Assembly (NCBI RefSeq): GCF_001522545.3
Contig: NC_031773.1
Coordinates: 26,981,685 to 27,045,684, forward strand
DNA: 64,000 nucleotides
Source: Parus major
Taxonomy: Eukaryota; Chordata; Aves; Passeriformes; Paridae
Direction of reading: 5' to 3'
The position numbers were made by a program, and so were the translations under genes. Of the stretch, positions 13,373 through 27,900 are shown in pieces; position 1 is the stretch's first letter, and each line of letters starts with the position of its first letter. The notes below the pieces were generated by a model. It searched no databases, was not told where the DNA came from, and saw only the letters and a program-made list of their open reading frames with translations.

Positions 13373-16300
13373 ATTATTGGTCACTTAGCACACCTGTAAG
13401 CAGTTAAAAATCCCTGAGTTGTTGGAAGGGAAGGATTAGACTGCAAGTTGCTCCAACTTTGTGCTTTGTTGTTATGTCATTGCATATTGTCCTTGAAATT
13501 GTAAATTCTGTTCAAGAAGAGTATCTTACTTATGGGCTATCAAACTGATGTGCTTTTTATCTGGATTTCATTCATGTGAAAGGGAGAGTGTAGCTATATT
13601 CTTTGTTTAGGATGAAGTGGAAAATATTAGAAGCATGACTGTTAGTGATGGACTGTTTGGGCCAGTGGGCAGTATTGTGAGTGGTGGATTTAAGATTCCA
13701 TTTCCACTTGAATAAATCTGTCAAAAACAAAGATTATAATTATAGAAATCATAAGGAAGTGAAGTATCTCTACAAGACTTTATGAAGGGAACTAAAGTCA
13801 CTTTTGGACTCCTAAGTGAGAGCTAGCTAACACCTAAAATCTTCTGCAGATGCAGCAATGCTGTAAGAGCAGGGTTAGCTTGGAACTTTGCTTACAGCAA
13901 TCCCAGACCACTGGAATGAAACAAATCTGTGCAATAGCAAGGATCTTGACTGTCATCACTTTTCCAGTAATAGAGAAAGCTATAAATTCTAGTGGCTAAA
14001 TTATTGGCTTCAGAAGTAAATTGGATTGTGTGTGGGTGATGATTGAGAAGCCAGACTTATAAACAAGATTCAGTGTCCTTTTTAATATCATGTAGGTTGT
14101 CAGAACTCATTCATTGATCACAAAATTAATTTGCAAAGGACAAAATAGCAGAAAAGGACAAAAAGCACTAAAATAAATAATATGCAGTGCACATAATAGG
14201 TTTTTTTAAAATTAAAATGCTTTGTGGTATGTCTACACACTGAGCAACTACTAAGATTTGTGAGGAGTTACTTATCATAGAAGAAAATGCAACTCTGTTA
14301 AGAAAATAAAGATGAGGAGCAATTGCATGCTTACAAAAATCACTGAAAGAGTCTGAAGTAAAAACAAATACAAAACACTGATTTAGGCTGAAGTATTGTC
14401 TGACTCCTAAAAGACTTTGATTATAACTTGCCACTGTGTTAATTTGCAAGTGAATTATTGCAATTATATATATTCATTTTTTGAAAAAGGGTAAAAAACC
14501 ACATATTTCCACTAGATTGTTGTATCTATTTGCAGTTTAATCTGGACAGAATCTCTATCAATTCTAGAACTTGAATGTCTGTAATTATCATAATACCAGG
14601 AAATGCGGATCATAGCAGGCATCTCAGTTTACCTCTTCTAGCTAAGTGTACCATGCCAGAGCTCCTAAACACTTTCTTCTGCCCCCTCACTTCTCCTTCA
14701 GCACTTGGAGCTCCTGACTGGAGCCTGGAGTGGAAGTCAGGGGCTGATACAGTAATCACAGTGTTCCCACACTGAAAGCCTTACCAGGCAAGGTTCAGGA
14801 AGGCTCTTCCATGGTAAATGTTGAGATTTACTGACAGAAGCATCTGGTAATTCTCGTACATCTTTATCTACCTATATCTTCGCTTTCCCTCTACTGCCCC
14901 TTTTGGGTTGGTTTATTGCTCCCATCTTCCCACAGATCACTTACATGTCTCACATGACATCTCTTCCCTCTGTAGTGTTGAGATCTTTACCTTGTCTCTT
15001 CACCCCTTCAACATCCTCTACTGTTGCTCTGCTGTCCCTTGTCTATCCCTATCCCTTCTTAATTTCAAATCTGGTAGATTATGTACCTTATTTTTACTGC
15101 CTTTGATCTTGAAAATCTTTATTCATATTACTTCAATTACCTGCTGTTTGTAATTTCTTTTTGTGTCTACCCTATAAATGCTTTATGTCCTTGCAAAATG
15201 ATGATGTCATCTGCATGCTTGGATTTAGCAGGGAAGTGATGGAAAACACTGTCTACTTCCATAGCTGTAAAATAGGTGTCTTTTTCTCTTTAAAAAATAT
15301 CACAGTGCACTGAAGATCTGAAGAAAGCTACACAGGATATGGCAGAAAATGTAGACATTTCCCTAATTTGCATTTTGAGAAATTGGGAAAAGAATCCTTA
15401 CAACTGGATATAGAGAGACAGGTTTTGCCTTGTGTCCGGGAACACCTCTCATGCTAATGAAGCATCACGAGACACTGCAAGCTTCCAGAAACACTCTGAC
15501 AGGTCCCTGTGTTCAAAATTGAACGTGCTTACCATTCAGCTGCCAATGCCCCACTTTTTTCCACCTCCTCTGGGAGGATTGCACTCCAGACAGCTCACCA
15601 GAACCTGTTTTTTTTTTTAATCTAGCAAGGGCTCCGTAGTGGTGAGTGGCTCTTGGGAAACTGAATAGACCAAAGGGACTTAAGTGTGTTAATGAGCATT
15701 AGTTAGTATTTAAATATGACATGGTTGCAGTTAAATGCCTGCTCATTTTATTACATATTTTTCAAATGGCTTACTTTTTTGCTAAAATTTTGATGCTTTG
15801 TTTGGAAGAAGAAAGATTGTGTACTGTGCAGACTGAAGGAAGTATGTCTAGGTATGTAGTCAGCTTTTTCAGAGAAGAGTGACTCTGCTGATCATTTGTT
15901 CAGGAATGATTTTTAATTAGGCAGCAATGTCCTTCTCACTCTGCAAAGAAAAAAAAGTTGAGAGCTGTAAAGCAGAAGTAGATCATGCTGCCTGAGCACT
16001 GCAGCCCACGGTGCTGCCTGCAGCACCAGTGCTGCTAGCTCAGATGTGCTGGACACCTCCTTGGGCAGCTGGGTGGGAACAGCATGCACAGCTCTAGCAC
16101 CTCACACACACAGTGATAACCTGCGTGCTGTCTCATCTTGTAGCAGCCATTTCTGCCAAAATTCAGCAGAGCGATGTGAAACAGCTTCTCACCCACAAGC
16201 TGGGATGAATCAGGAGGGATGGCTGTGCTATATATACAGAACCCACTCAGCCGAAACAAGTGAGAGTAGGGAAAGGATTTAAATCCTGGCAGGGTAGATA

Positions 16301-17654
16301 TTTTTGTCTCTGAATAAAATGAAGTATTTATAGCATTTACTGACACAATTTTTATTTACTGCAATTGAAGCCATTGTTCAAACCAATTTTTTTTTCTTTT
16401 CTGAGCCATCAAAAAAGGATTTTTTGAGAACTAGAGAACGTTGTATATTCCCAAAATTGAACCTAAATTCTGATGAAGAGAGGGAGGAGGGATCTTCCAT
16501 CTATGACTATAATTCAGAGAACACAGTGCTCTTAACAGTCTCCTCTATCAATACACTTGAACACAGTTATTATCACCATGAGCTGCTGTGTAATTACCGT
16601 TGTTCCCTAAAGGGTTCCTCTTTCTTTGCTATTTAATTATTTCAGCATAACTATGCAATTTACTCATGTCATTTGGAAACAAATGTTTCAGGGAAGGCAG
16701 TGTTTTATCACAAGGATGTCATAGTCAGGGCATGGCTGCTATAAAAGTATACAAAGTCATTTCTTGGTCTAACCCACCACTGTCTTCTGGATGAATCATA
16801 CAGACACAGCAGTTCATACGTCGGTCAAGGCCAATGCCTGAAATAGTTGTGGATATCATTTGTGTGACAGACTCTCAAGAAACTTTAGTGCCAACAGAAG
16901 TGGGAAGGTAAAGACATTTAGTAAATTTTTCTCCTTGGATCCAGCTACACTAAGCATATGTGTTGCCAATGTAAGAGCCTTTTTCTAGAGAATATTTCTA
17001 AATAAATCTCAGTTCTGAGGAATCACTGTTTAACTCTTGTCTGTTTTGCTGAGCTCAGTTTTCATATAACAGCCATAATTGTAGGGTCATGTAGCTTTTA
17101 ACATTTTATTAAGGATTTATTCTGCTAAAAAAAAAAGGAAAAAATGTGACATGCTCCTGTAATTTCTGAGCTGGAAGATGTTTTTGTGATATTTCTTGAA
17201 ATTTTCCTGCATTTAGAGTTGATCAAAACACTCCTGAAACTCTGTTCTAAGGAAGTTCACTGTTGAGGCATGTTCAAATGAACATCTTAGCATTATTCTG
17301 AGAAAGAGGGGACAAGTAAAAGGCCCAGATGGCCAAGCCACTACAGCAGGCATGTCTGGCAGCAGCTCAGATGAGAAGCTCACTGTAATATGGGCAGGAT
17401 TTATCCCAACCATACTTAGGAAGTCAAGTGTATTTGTACTTGTGCTTTGTAATTTCAAATTGCTCCTTTCTTGGTGTTGGAGGTGGGAAACAGGGCAGTT
17501 TCAAAACAAGACCTAAGATATCTGGATTTTAGAAATGAACAATTTAGTAAAAATATGGTAAAATGTGGACATCTCTGTCAGAGTCATCAACTCCTGGCAT
17601 GGGGGCCTGGAAAGCAGGAGCGTTGAGATTACGCCTTGCAAAAAGTGAGGGTGC
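13373..17654. other. Non-coding, no recognisable gene
   Basis: No exon, RNA gene or clear repeat family was recognised. About 15985-16200 is locally GC-richer with alternating CTG/CAG-like words, but I cannot assign it. A T-run of 10 or more occurs near 15608. Probably intronic to the CNTN1 5' region. Confidence 0.45.
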
Positions 17655-17795
17655 AATATTAAAATCATAAAATCTTTTAGGTTGGAAAAGATCTCTTGAG
17701 ATCATTGAGTCCAGCTGCTAACCCAGAACTGCTCAAATCTATCACTAAACAATGTCCCAAATCTACAAGTCTTTTTTAGCATGCACCGTGTCCTG
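17655..17795 (-). mobile_element. CR1 LINE 3' end fragment, antisense
   Basis: The left end carries the complement of the CR1 terminal repeat in decayed form (ATCATAAAATC), followed by AGGTTGGAAAAGATCTC and GAGTCCAGCTGCTAACC. This is the conserved CR1 3' untranslated region read backwards. Only the last 140 or so bases of the element are present, as expected of a heavily 5'-truncated insertion. Confidence 0.75.
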
Positions 17796-18792
17796 GGATG
17801 TGTATTACTGAAAGGTGTTTAAGTATGTATAAGCATATTTTATTATGAAATAGTAACAAAATGAATATACTGAGGAGAGTGGATGATATCAGCATGTGCC
17901 TGAGATACAATATTCTGTCACTAGTAAACTGTGAGCCTTGCTTTGTGTGAAGTTCTTAACGAGTGCTAGAGCAGATCCAATCAAGAAGTAAGAACAAGGT
18001 GTGATGGATGTAAAGGGTGTATATATTCATGACAAAAAATCCATCAAAAAAGCCTAGAGAATTGCACACTGTAAACATGATGAGCCTTTTCCCTAAAGAA
18101 ATAGATAGTAGTCCCCAGCAAGAAAGAAAAACTTGCAAAATATTCTGATTGAATGTAGTAACAGATCTTACAGAAGTGTCTGAAAAATAATTTAGAAAAT
18201 CTTAGATTATTCAAAAGAAGCTGCATACTTTTTTAGTTTGGCTTTAGTATATATACAGGCAGAGTTTCTCCCTATGGAAGAGAGAAACCTTTGAAAACAA
18301 TGTTGCAATAATGATTATATTCAGTATTTTAAAGGAAACTCATAAAAAATAAAACCACCTTTGTGGAGGACCATTTATTGCATAGTAAAAGTATAAAATA
18401 ATGATATACTAGACAAAATGAATCTGAAAGAGATGCATGAACTTCAGTTTCACTGTGGTCTTTTTACAGACTTTGAAGTCATGAATTGAAATGTAGTATT
18501 TACTGAGATGGAGGATAGAATCCAGAAGTGTAAAAAAGGATGTTCAGTTTCAATATTTACCCTATTATACTATCACCAGAAAATCTCAGTACTCTGAAAC
18601 AGAGAGCTTTCTGAATAATAGAGATAATTGATTTAATCCAGAAATTCTGATGATACAATTATTATTCAAAAGATTCTCTCATATATTAACTCTAAAGTAT
18701 TCAGGTTAGTCACATAATCTGCCAGGCCAAATGTGATATGAGATAAAACCTTATGTCAGAATTATTCACTCTCTCTTCTTTCTCTATAACAG
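17796..18792 (+). other. Non-coding, ends in a polypyrimidine tract and acceptor
   Basis: No gene features. The last 25 bases are pyrimidine-rich (CTCTCTTCTTTCTC) and end in AACAG, which forms the splice acceptor of the first CNTN1 coding exon. Confidence 0.6.
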
Positions 18793-18922
18793 GCATTTTT
18801 AGTTCTCTGAGTGATGGTATTGCAATGCACAATTCCTTTTGAGATAATGGCAGAACAGAAGATATCCATTTGGTTTTTCATCTATCATCTTATTACACCT
18901 TGTTTTGTCTACTCCCTGGCAG
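18793..18922 (+). CDS. CNTN1: CNTN1 first coding exon (5' UTR end + signal peptide)
   Basis: The acceptor is TATAACAG ending at 18792, and the donor is GCAG|GTAAGA after 18922. The preferred start is ATG at 18847 (A at -3, G at +4), which gives [20 protein letters not shown] followed by VYSLA. This is a short N-region, a hydrophobic core and small residues before the cleavage site, as expected for secretion. A second in-frame ATG at 18814 (G at -3, G at +4) lies 11 codons upstream and would add a polar extension; an in-frame stop at 18808-18810 closes the frame above it. I chose the downstream ATG because it places the hydrophobic core near the N terminus. The last codon is split after its first base (phase 1). 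Bases 18793-18846 (or -18813) are then 5' UTR. Confidence 0.85.
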
Positions 18923-21900
18923 GTAAGATGATCTCCTGTGTTAATTCATTAAAGTAACTGTTGTTTTATGTGTTTCAAGGACAATTAGAATGTTTGTATG
19001 GCTTTATTTTATTTGTGCAGGTACACCAAATTACTTAATGTGAACAATTAAACTGTCAGGAAGCATATTTATTAGACTGCCTGTCATAGTAAAAAGTTTG
19101 GGAAAAGACAGATATGGACTTTAAATTTGGCATTCTCTAATTTGATATACAGAATTAAATCTTTCTCTAAATTGTAAAAAGTATATAAATTGCTTGTTGT
19201 TCACAGATAATCAACATGTTTAGAATAATGAAAAACAAAATTCTATATTATTGACACCATCTTTTAATTTTTCAGAAGCCCAGTGTAGTGGTAGTTTTTA
19301 TAATACAGTAATATGTACTATAATGTACTATATGTACTATATAATGTACTATATTCTGACTTCAGTTTATTATTAAAAATTACAACATTTTTCATAAGCA
19401 GAGGTGGGGCATAGATAATAAAACATTCTGGAGTCGTATTTGTAGCATCTGCATTTTGAGAAATGTTTGCAATTGAAATACTAGTTCTGTTTTGAGAGAT
19501 AGAGGGAGGTCTGTGAAAAGGCAAAATTCCAACTGTTCCTAACAACTTTGAGATTTGTAAAGCTTGTTTCAGATTTCCATGCCAATTTAAATGAATGCTG
19601 GGTTTTACTTGCTGGCATGAATTTTAGGCTAACATAAACAGAGCATGCACAAAATATTGACTAATATTTGAAAAGTGCCAACATTGTGTACTAATGTTTT
19701 GGTTCACTTCAAGGTAGGCTTTAGATCTTTCCCTACTTTGAAGGTCACAGACTTGCTTGATCTGGGATATCATTTCAGGCATTGCCTCAATTCACTACCA
19801 TGAGACTGCATTCCTTTTTACTGAGTCAAAAAATCTGATTTATATTGTGACATAAGCTCATTGCTTTTAAGAAATTAGTCCAAAGCTCACAGAGATGATT
19901 TCTGGTTTAGCAGAAACATTATTTTATTCTGTAGTTTTGAATGCTCTTCTATACTCCATGTCTGAGTTGGATGGAGGATTTACTGATGACTAATAAAAAT
20001 CAATACCTTCACAATATATTTGCTGTGTATTTCAAAAGGTTTTTTTCTCTGTTAAGATATGAGGCTTGCTGATAGCACCAAAATTAAAACTTTAAACTCA
20101 TCATTTTAATTCAATACTGGTCTTTTCCTGAAAGAATAAAAAAATAATAATGAAAAAGACTGTGAAGTGCTATCAGTAATGTTATACACATGATTTTCCT
20201 CTGGACCTGTTGACATCAAACAAAACCTGCAGTAGACAAACAAGTGCTGGATACTGGTTGATAAAAGAGCTGAGTCAATCATGGTGAAAAAATGTTCAGG
20301 TAATTTCTTGAGAGGCAGGATCAAATTATTAACGTTATTGTGTATTCTGCACGTCACTGTTGTGCCCATTAGCCAAAAAAACCTTGGCACCAGAATATAG
20401 CTGCTGGCAAGTGCCTGAGAATTGGATTGGAAGTTTGAGTGCCATGAGGGTCACAACAAAGTGACATAGAAGAACAAAGGGGGCTATCATGACACTGCAT
20501 GCAGCCTGAGTACACACACTGTCATAGCAAGGCTTGTTTGATCTCTCACTGGACTGCTCTTGGCACTCTTAGATTCCACAAGATAGGAGCCATTGGTGTG
20601 AAGGATTGTGAATCCAGGGCAGGTTCTAATAGTGCTGTTACCGTTCAAAGGATTTTCTGATCTTATCTCATGGTATGGAATAAATACTTGCTTGCATTTT
20701 ACATCAAAAGCCAAAGTTAAGACTTGTGACCATCTCTAAAGGTATGGCACCGCCCTCCAATGTGGAAGATTCCTAGTTTTATATAATCAGAGTGTGTTTG
20801 TTACAGCCAGTGCATTACTGCAAGGCTGAGTTGTGCACACACTCTCTGCTCCTGGACTTGCTCTATTTTGCATAAATCATTAAATAACCTTTTGAGTGGA
20901 GAAAAAATCAGCTTCTATCATCTAGGGTTTATGGCACCCATCTAGGTTATATAAATCTGGTGCTGCTGTCTTTACTCAGCCTCAGCACTTGAATCTTGCT
21001 GGAGACTTTCTCATTTCAAATGGGTGTGAGAGCTGCTGGCAGTTAGTCTTAGCAAATTTTCCTTTTGAATATATTTCTTGGCAGTGAAAACGCCATTGTA
21101 TCCAGAAAATATGTATCTGCAGTAACCAAGATGAAATGTAACGGGTTGCTTGGAAGTGTTCTGTGTGGTTAAAAAGTGAAAGATACTGAAGAGAAGGAAG
21201 GAGCACAAGTAGAGTGTTCAAGTTAAGTTCTAGGAGGTGTTCTTTCACACATGATATCAAGGGGAATTCTAGCAGTGTCAACAGTAAGGGAGAATATGTA
21301 AACTGGGGACAGTTTTTGAGTAAAGATCATGAGTTCTCATTTAAATAGAAAGACAGACCACATTCCAGTGTCTCAGTGAAGAGACCAGTTAACTGGAAGC
21401 AGATGTTGAAAGCAGAGTATTTAAGAAGTTGTTTTAGCACCTTTTAACAAAACACACTTTCTCTGGAAGTATATTTTTCTCCTCTTGCCTTCTGTGGTGC
21501 TGGATCCACAATTCTAGGTGGTTCTAATCTGTAAATTGCCTTCGGCAAACTCATCTGGGACTCTGTAGTGTAGTTTTGTGGTCTGTGCTCCCTAAACAGA
21601 CTAACTATGATATTAACTGCTCTGGACCCTGGAAACTGATAGCTTGCAGATACATTGTGTTTTGAGATGCCTTACCCTATGGGTGTCCCCAATTTCAAAG
21701 ATATCAGCCAAAAAACCTGAAAGTGTTCAGAATTCATGTATTTGACTGAGTGTTAAGAGCTTTCAGATTTAACAGCTAGAAGGATTTGGGAAACAGAGGG
21801 CTGGCAAGCTGAAGCTGCACTGACTTGAGATGTTCAGAATTGGGCCTGAAGTGATGACAGGTATTCTGAGACTCTATAAGTTGAAGGGTTTTATTTGTTT

Positions 21901-24900
21901 TCAAATTGTTCTTCTTCTCACTGCAGGAAATTCTAAAAAAATTTCCCAAAGTGAAACACAATTTTTTAAGAAATTTAAAGTTTACTTTGGAGTTTGCACC
22001 TTAATTTTTTTAGCCAGTTCTATTTTGTGGTAGTCAAAGGCAGAAATTGAGAACTGTTGTATTGACTGTCCATTTCTCATCAGCGGTGAATGTGCACTTA
22101 ACTGGAGGGAAGCAAAGATTTTATGAATCAGTGCATCAGAGGTATAGGCAGAGATCATCTTCTGCAATGAGACAGGAGCAGTATTTGTTTTCCAGGTAAA
22201 CTAGTGCTTGAAATGTAGTCTTGCAGATATAAACCGGTGAAAAAGCCATAAATAATTTGGTCTTCAGCTTACTGATAGAACAGACAGTTGTTACAAGGGT
22301 TGCTTTTCAGAGTGAGCTTTGAGTAGTGCAAGGCAAATGAGAGCAGCAAATCACTCCTCAGGGAACATGTCAGTGATTGTCAGTCCACTGCCAAAAAAGT
22401 TATTTGATGCCTATTACTGATAATATTTGACTCTTCTTCACTTCCCCCTGACATTTCTCCAGTGCTCTTCCAAGTTGCCTTTGACTCCCCATTTGATTCC
22501 TGTCCTGTTGCTAGGTCTGAATTTCAAACTTTTCTGTTATCCACTACTTTCCATATAAATCATTGAACTAAAGTGTATCTTCACTTGGGATAATAACCTA
22601 TCACCCAAAGAATTAAGGCTGTTTTTCAGCTACAGCTTGTTTTGTTCTTGCAAAAGACTAATCAAAAGCTGCAAAGACCCTGTATTTTATTGTGCTTAAT
22701 GAATAGTAGATTACATTTGGCTTTGAAAGGAATCCATAGTGAAAAATGTCCCTCTGATGATTTATTTCTCATAAAACTGTTCTACTTTTTGCTTTGGGAT
22801 TTGATAGTGAGAAGCCAGACAATATCTATGAGTTTAGGTCAGATCATGCCTTAAAAGGCAACTTTTAGCTCTAGTAAACTATTCTGAATTGTGCAAAATG
22901 AGGCAATAGTCTAGGGGTAAAAATGTCAAAAGCCCTTCTGCTTTTTAGGCTACAAAATTTCCAAAAATCACAAGGTACTGGAACTGTAGAGAAGGCTGGT
23001 GAAACAAGAAAGCCAATAAGATGCAGAGCCTCTCAGTGCAAGGCAGTTGTTTTTAATGAGTACATGGGGATGCTGTTAGACAGCTTGCTGAATTTCTGAG
23101 TGTGTTTCTGGTATTTCATATGCACCAGGAGGGCTTGTGTGGGGAGATTGTGCAGAATAACTAAGGCACTTTAGCTTCAACCCTAATTTGCCGGTCACTG
23201 GTTTTCCCATGGGATCAACATGTTGGGCTCTTCAGTCTCTTTTGAAGTAACACTTAGATTTTCAAGGAAGAACCACCTAAAAATTTCAATATTGAATAGG
23301 AAAATCTGAATATGTTTAAAATACATTAATTGGTATTGGCTGACATTCCTCTTAACAGTATGAGAAGACAAGAAAACTGTACCCTGTTAGGCACAAGTGG
23401 AGAAACTTGCTCTGCCAGGGGCTGGAGCTTTTCACACTTGAAACTTGTTATAAAGGAGAAACTACATCATTAACTATGTGGCTCTTCAATGTCCTCACTG
23501 GCACATAGGATATAGAAGTAATTCTCTTGCTTCTTTGGGTCCAGAAAAATAGAGGCAGCCTTCCCCAAAACAATCTTAGTCTTTCATGTCATATGAAGTG
23601 AGAGTGCTGGAGTGGTTACCTTTTCTGTTTGAGTGCTGGCTGGCTCATGGAAAATGATTTCCCTTTAGTCTCTTGATGACTTACATTTATGATGTGCCCC
23701 TCTCTTCTCCATCATCATGATGCTACATTATGAAGTGTTTTAACATGAACACATCACTGCATCAGCACATAAGCTTCCCCACATGACTGAGAGAAGTAAA
23801 TAAAACAATCAAGCCCCCAAACCTTAAATTATTCATGCTTGGACATTTTCCAGAATAGTAGGTTCAAGAAGGCATTTCTGAAGTAAGGGCTAGAATGTAC
23901 ATTATTTAAAGCTTTTTATCACAGCATACAGAATTACTCACATTCTCTAAGAGAGATAATTTTCTTCCAAAAAAAAAAGAAGTGGATGAATATACTTGAT
24001 ATACTTAATACCTGTTTACCTTGTTTGTCTTATCCCTGCTTGGATCTTAGAAAACTATTTCATGCTATTGTCAAGTGCTTGACACTCATAAATAAATAAC
24101 CATAATGTGTTTGGTGATCACGGTGCTCAGAAATGTGGAAGTGCGCTGCTTATGTTCCTGCACACCTGGTAGAGATACTTTGGCTCATTCCCAGACCATC
24201 TTGTTTCTGAGCATGAGCTTCTCAGACACAAGTGGATCCTCGTTTCTCTAACATATTGAAAACAGTACAAGATCTACTTCTAAATATCAAATGGTTTCTG
24301 GTCTTGCAAGGCTAATGCAGAGCCTGACAGTTTAGTTAAACTGATAATGAATGACTCCAAGGCTCTTACATTCAGCATCCTTTAGCACTCAAGGTTAATC
24401 TAGCCATGCACTATGTTAACAGATCTTTGTCCCTCTCTCATGTTAAAATATGTAACTGGATACAACACTTTCGGGTGGATCAATATTCACACCCAACGAC
24501 TGTCTCAGGCAGGCACTTTTGGCAATATTAAGTGCCAGGGAAATAGATAGGTGTACAGGAAGCAGAAATAAAAGAGGACTCATTAGAAAATGTCACAGGG
24601 AATGGATGACAGGACCACCTTCCAGAGGGAAAGATTCCTGTACAGGATCCATAATCTCATCACTTGAGAAAAGATTTTCTTGACCTTTGCACAAACTTCC
24701 TAATACATTTTAGCACTATTTAAAGGTCTGAGTCTTGTTTTCAGTATTCACTGAGGAGTGCCTCCAATAGTCAGGTGATAGCTGCTGCTCCAGTTTAAAA
24801 TACAAATCACAAGAAATTTACCCATAACTTAGGGCACTGTTTGAGAGGTCATATAGTCCATCCTCTTGTCTAAAGCAGGACCCAAACATAGGAAATGTGC

Positions 24901-27900
24901 TCTTCATCACATACTCAGTTTGCCTAATATATCCATTTTCTTTTTCTTTCTCTACTTCTCTTTTTTATGTAGAAACAACTTCAGTGACCTGGTGCTTTTC
25001 TTTGTACTCTTAGTCTTCCCTTTGTCACCCTCCAAACTTTGTCACACAGTCATGGTACTTCACTTAAAGTGTGAACATTTCTTGCAGATCTTTTCACGAC
25101 CCCTTTCTCTTCTCTTCTCTTTTCTCCTATGTACTGTTTCATATTATTGGTCCATGCTCACCTTGTGTCTGAGAATGAAAGGTTTATTGTTTGTCATACC
25201 TGAAATTCAGTGTGCACATCTTATTCTGCTCAGACAGACACCTGAAACCAAATTCATAATAGATTTCATCAGAAGTGCCTTTATAAAGCACATTTGATAG
25301 GTGTGAGAAGCAGGAGTTCACTCAGTATAATTAATAGTGCTGGCAGCATTAAAAATGCATGCCATGAAATGCCTAAGTGCTCTGTAACATCGTTTGAGTC
25401 CTAAGGTGAAGAGTCAGCTGCATATGATATGTCTATTTGCTGCTAGAGGCTGTTGGTATTCTGTATTCATATTTAAGCACTGCAGAGAAACATGCCATCA
25501 GGTTTCTGGCTTAGTCATTCCAGTCTCTGAGCAAGTACATGAATCTTGACTTTGTGGTCTGAAATTAGCTCTTCTTTTGGTCTAGCAGTGTGTAGAATTT
25601 TACATTGTGTTGTGCTTTAAAATATGGAAAAAAAGTAGACCATTGTTCAAAAGCTCTGCCTTTCTAGCTGTTCTTCTTTGCTTCTTTGAAACAATTCTCA
25701 TTACATAAATTAATTTTTTTTAATTAAATTGCCTGACCATATATCTCACAGCGTAACAGTGTCTTCTGTATCTGCTGCTGTCCTCAAGGGAAATCGTGAC
25801 TTTTCTTCACCAGATTCGAAGTTGAAAGGGAACTTGCTTTTTATCTGCAGTCTTTTTCTAGTGCTGTAATCCAGTATCCATCTATGAACAGGGAATTTAG
25901 AAACAACAAAAAAGATATCTGCAGAAAGAGTGTTTTATGCATATGTGGTATTTTTATACTGGTATAATTCACATTCTTTACGTATATAGAGAAACTCTTA
26001 TAGGTTTCCTACAAACTGTCTAATTTAATCTAAAATGTTTTAGGACCAAACTTTAGGACTTCTAAGGGAATGAGTACAAAGTCATCATTTGATTAAAGAA
26101 CATTAATACTTTACATTGCCTGTTTATTTACTTATCTGAGAAGGTTTTTTTAAATTACAAGATATGTAGCAAATCTTTATAGTCAGCACAGACACTACTG
26201 CAAAAAGTTAGGATTTTTCCATCCATAACCATTGCTTTTGAGTTAAATTATTCAGCCATCTCTGAAGATATTATTAGTTAAAAAATATGTTTGTTTTTTC
26301 TTTCCCTTGTATTAGAAGATTCTTGCAGTCATTTTACAAGTCTCTGGCATCTCTAGGATTTGGGGCAAGGCTCTGAACTTGAAGGGAAAGTGAACCTGTT
26401 AGCAGTCATGTACACCTTTGTTCTCCCATGAATTTGTTTACAAGTGTCCATACTGTTATTTCAGTCTCGGTAGAGACCTGTGAGAATTAGACAAGTGTGT
26501 TGTCTCAAAATTTTATCTATATGGAGCATCCACTGCCTCCTCAGAGAGTCATTCTGTACCTAGAATGCATATTTGGCATTATTGCAGAAAAAAAACCCCT
26601 AGATTTACTAAGAATTTTCCCAGAATATTCCAACTTTGCCCTTAGTCTTGCTTCTTAGACCCCAAAGAGCAACCTTGTATGCTTGGAGGAGATAAAGGAG
26701 AAGAGAGTGCAGCAGGGGTCAGCAGACCCTACCAACTTTACAACAGCATCCACAAATGAAGGATAAAGATTACAAACCACAGTTTGTGTTCAAACATATT
26801 TTACATTTATTCACCTTTAAATGCTTGACTTTGCAAGCTGAAATTATTTTCAGTGTAGGACCTTTTTAAAATTGGATTTTTTTGGAGTGTAGAGGTTAAT
26901 AGATACCTCAGCTTAAAAGGAAAGACAGGTGTGATATAATGTAATTTTTGGCTTTGATACCAAACATAAGGTGTTTTTTTCAGTCTGATGTAAAAAAAGA
27001 TTCTTTCTGAATACATAAAATCATTGGAGATGATTAGGTTATAGGATAAGGAATAACTATGAGTAGTTGTTTTGGATGTGGACTTCTTTGATCAGAATTT
27101 TTTCTTTTTGGTTAAGTAAGTTGGTCTCACTGTATTCCTAAGGGATGTATCTTCAGTTCCTAATTATCTCTACATTTGGCCTAAACAGTGACTAATAAGT
27201 AATTTCATCAGGGGAGGCACAAGGGGTAGTATTAGAGGAACAGAATGTGAGTTACTTTGGTTCTCAGAAGGCAGGAGTCAGAATTTTACTTTGGGTGAGT
27301 CACTATTTTGCCTTCACATTTTGATTCTTGAATGTGTGATGCAAGTTTGCCTTCAGTTTGACTGCTAGTTAAAAAGTGATTAATTTGAAACTCTATTCTA
27401 TTTTCAGAGGAAGGAAACAAAGGTTATGGACCTGTTTTTGAAGAGCAACCTATTGATACCATCTATCCAGAAGAATCTTCAGATGGACAAGTTTCAATGA
27501 ACTGCAGAGCTCGAGCAGTTCCTTTTCCTACTTACAGGTAACATCTCCTGTTTTGATTTTCAGATCTTGCATGTTTGATTCAGCAGCTATTTCAGATTGT
27601 GTTATTAAATGATTGACTGTCTTACAAGGTTGCAGCTAAGGCTTCAAGGCAGGAAAAAATGGGTAGATACGCAGTTTTTGAGAAAGACTCAAACTTGGTT
27701 TGATTTGCCAAAATGTCTAATCAGTGTTAAAAACTGATTAAACAGTGTTAATAACAATATTATGTTAAAGATTTTCAGCTTTTGAAGGAAACACTGATCC
27801 ATATGTAAACTAAAAAAAAAGTGACCATTAAAAAAAAAGAAGTTATCTTTCTGTCTTAACCTGAAGTTTACTGAGATTTGGGTCTTTGCTCTTTTTGATT

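Noticed and set aside
1..18792. CNTN1 promoter or CpG island within the window
   Set aside because: No CpG-dense interval was seen, and the first coding exon begins with a splice acceptor, so transcription most likely starts further upstream.
24866..25297. 143-codon open frame with hydrophobic stretches
   Set aside because: It lies inside CNTN1 intron 1. Its composition follows local T-rich DNA and no family is recognisable.
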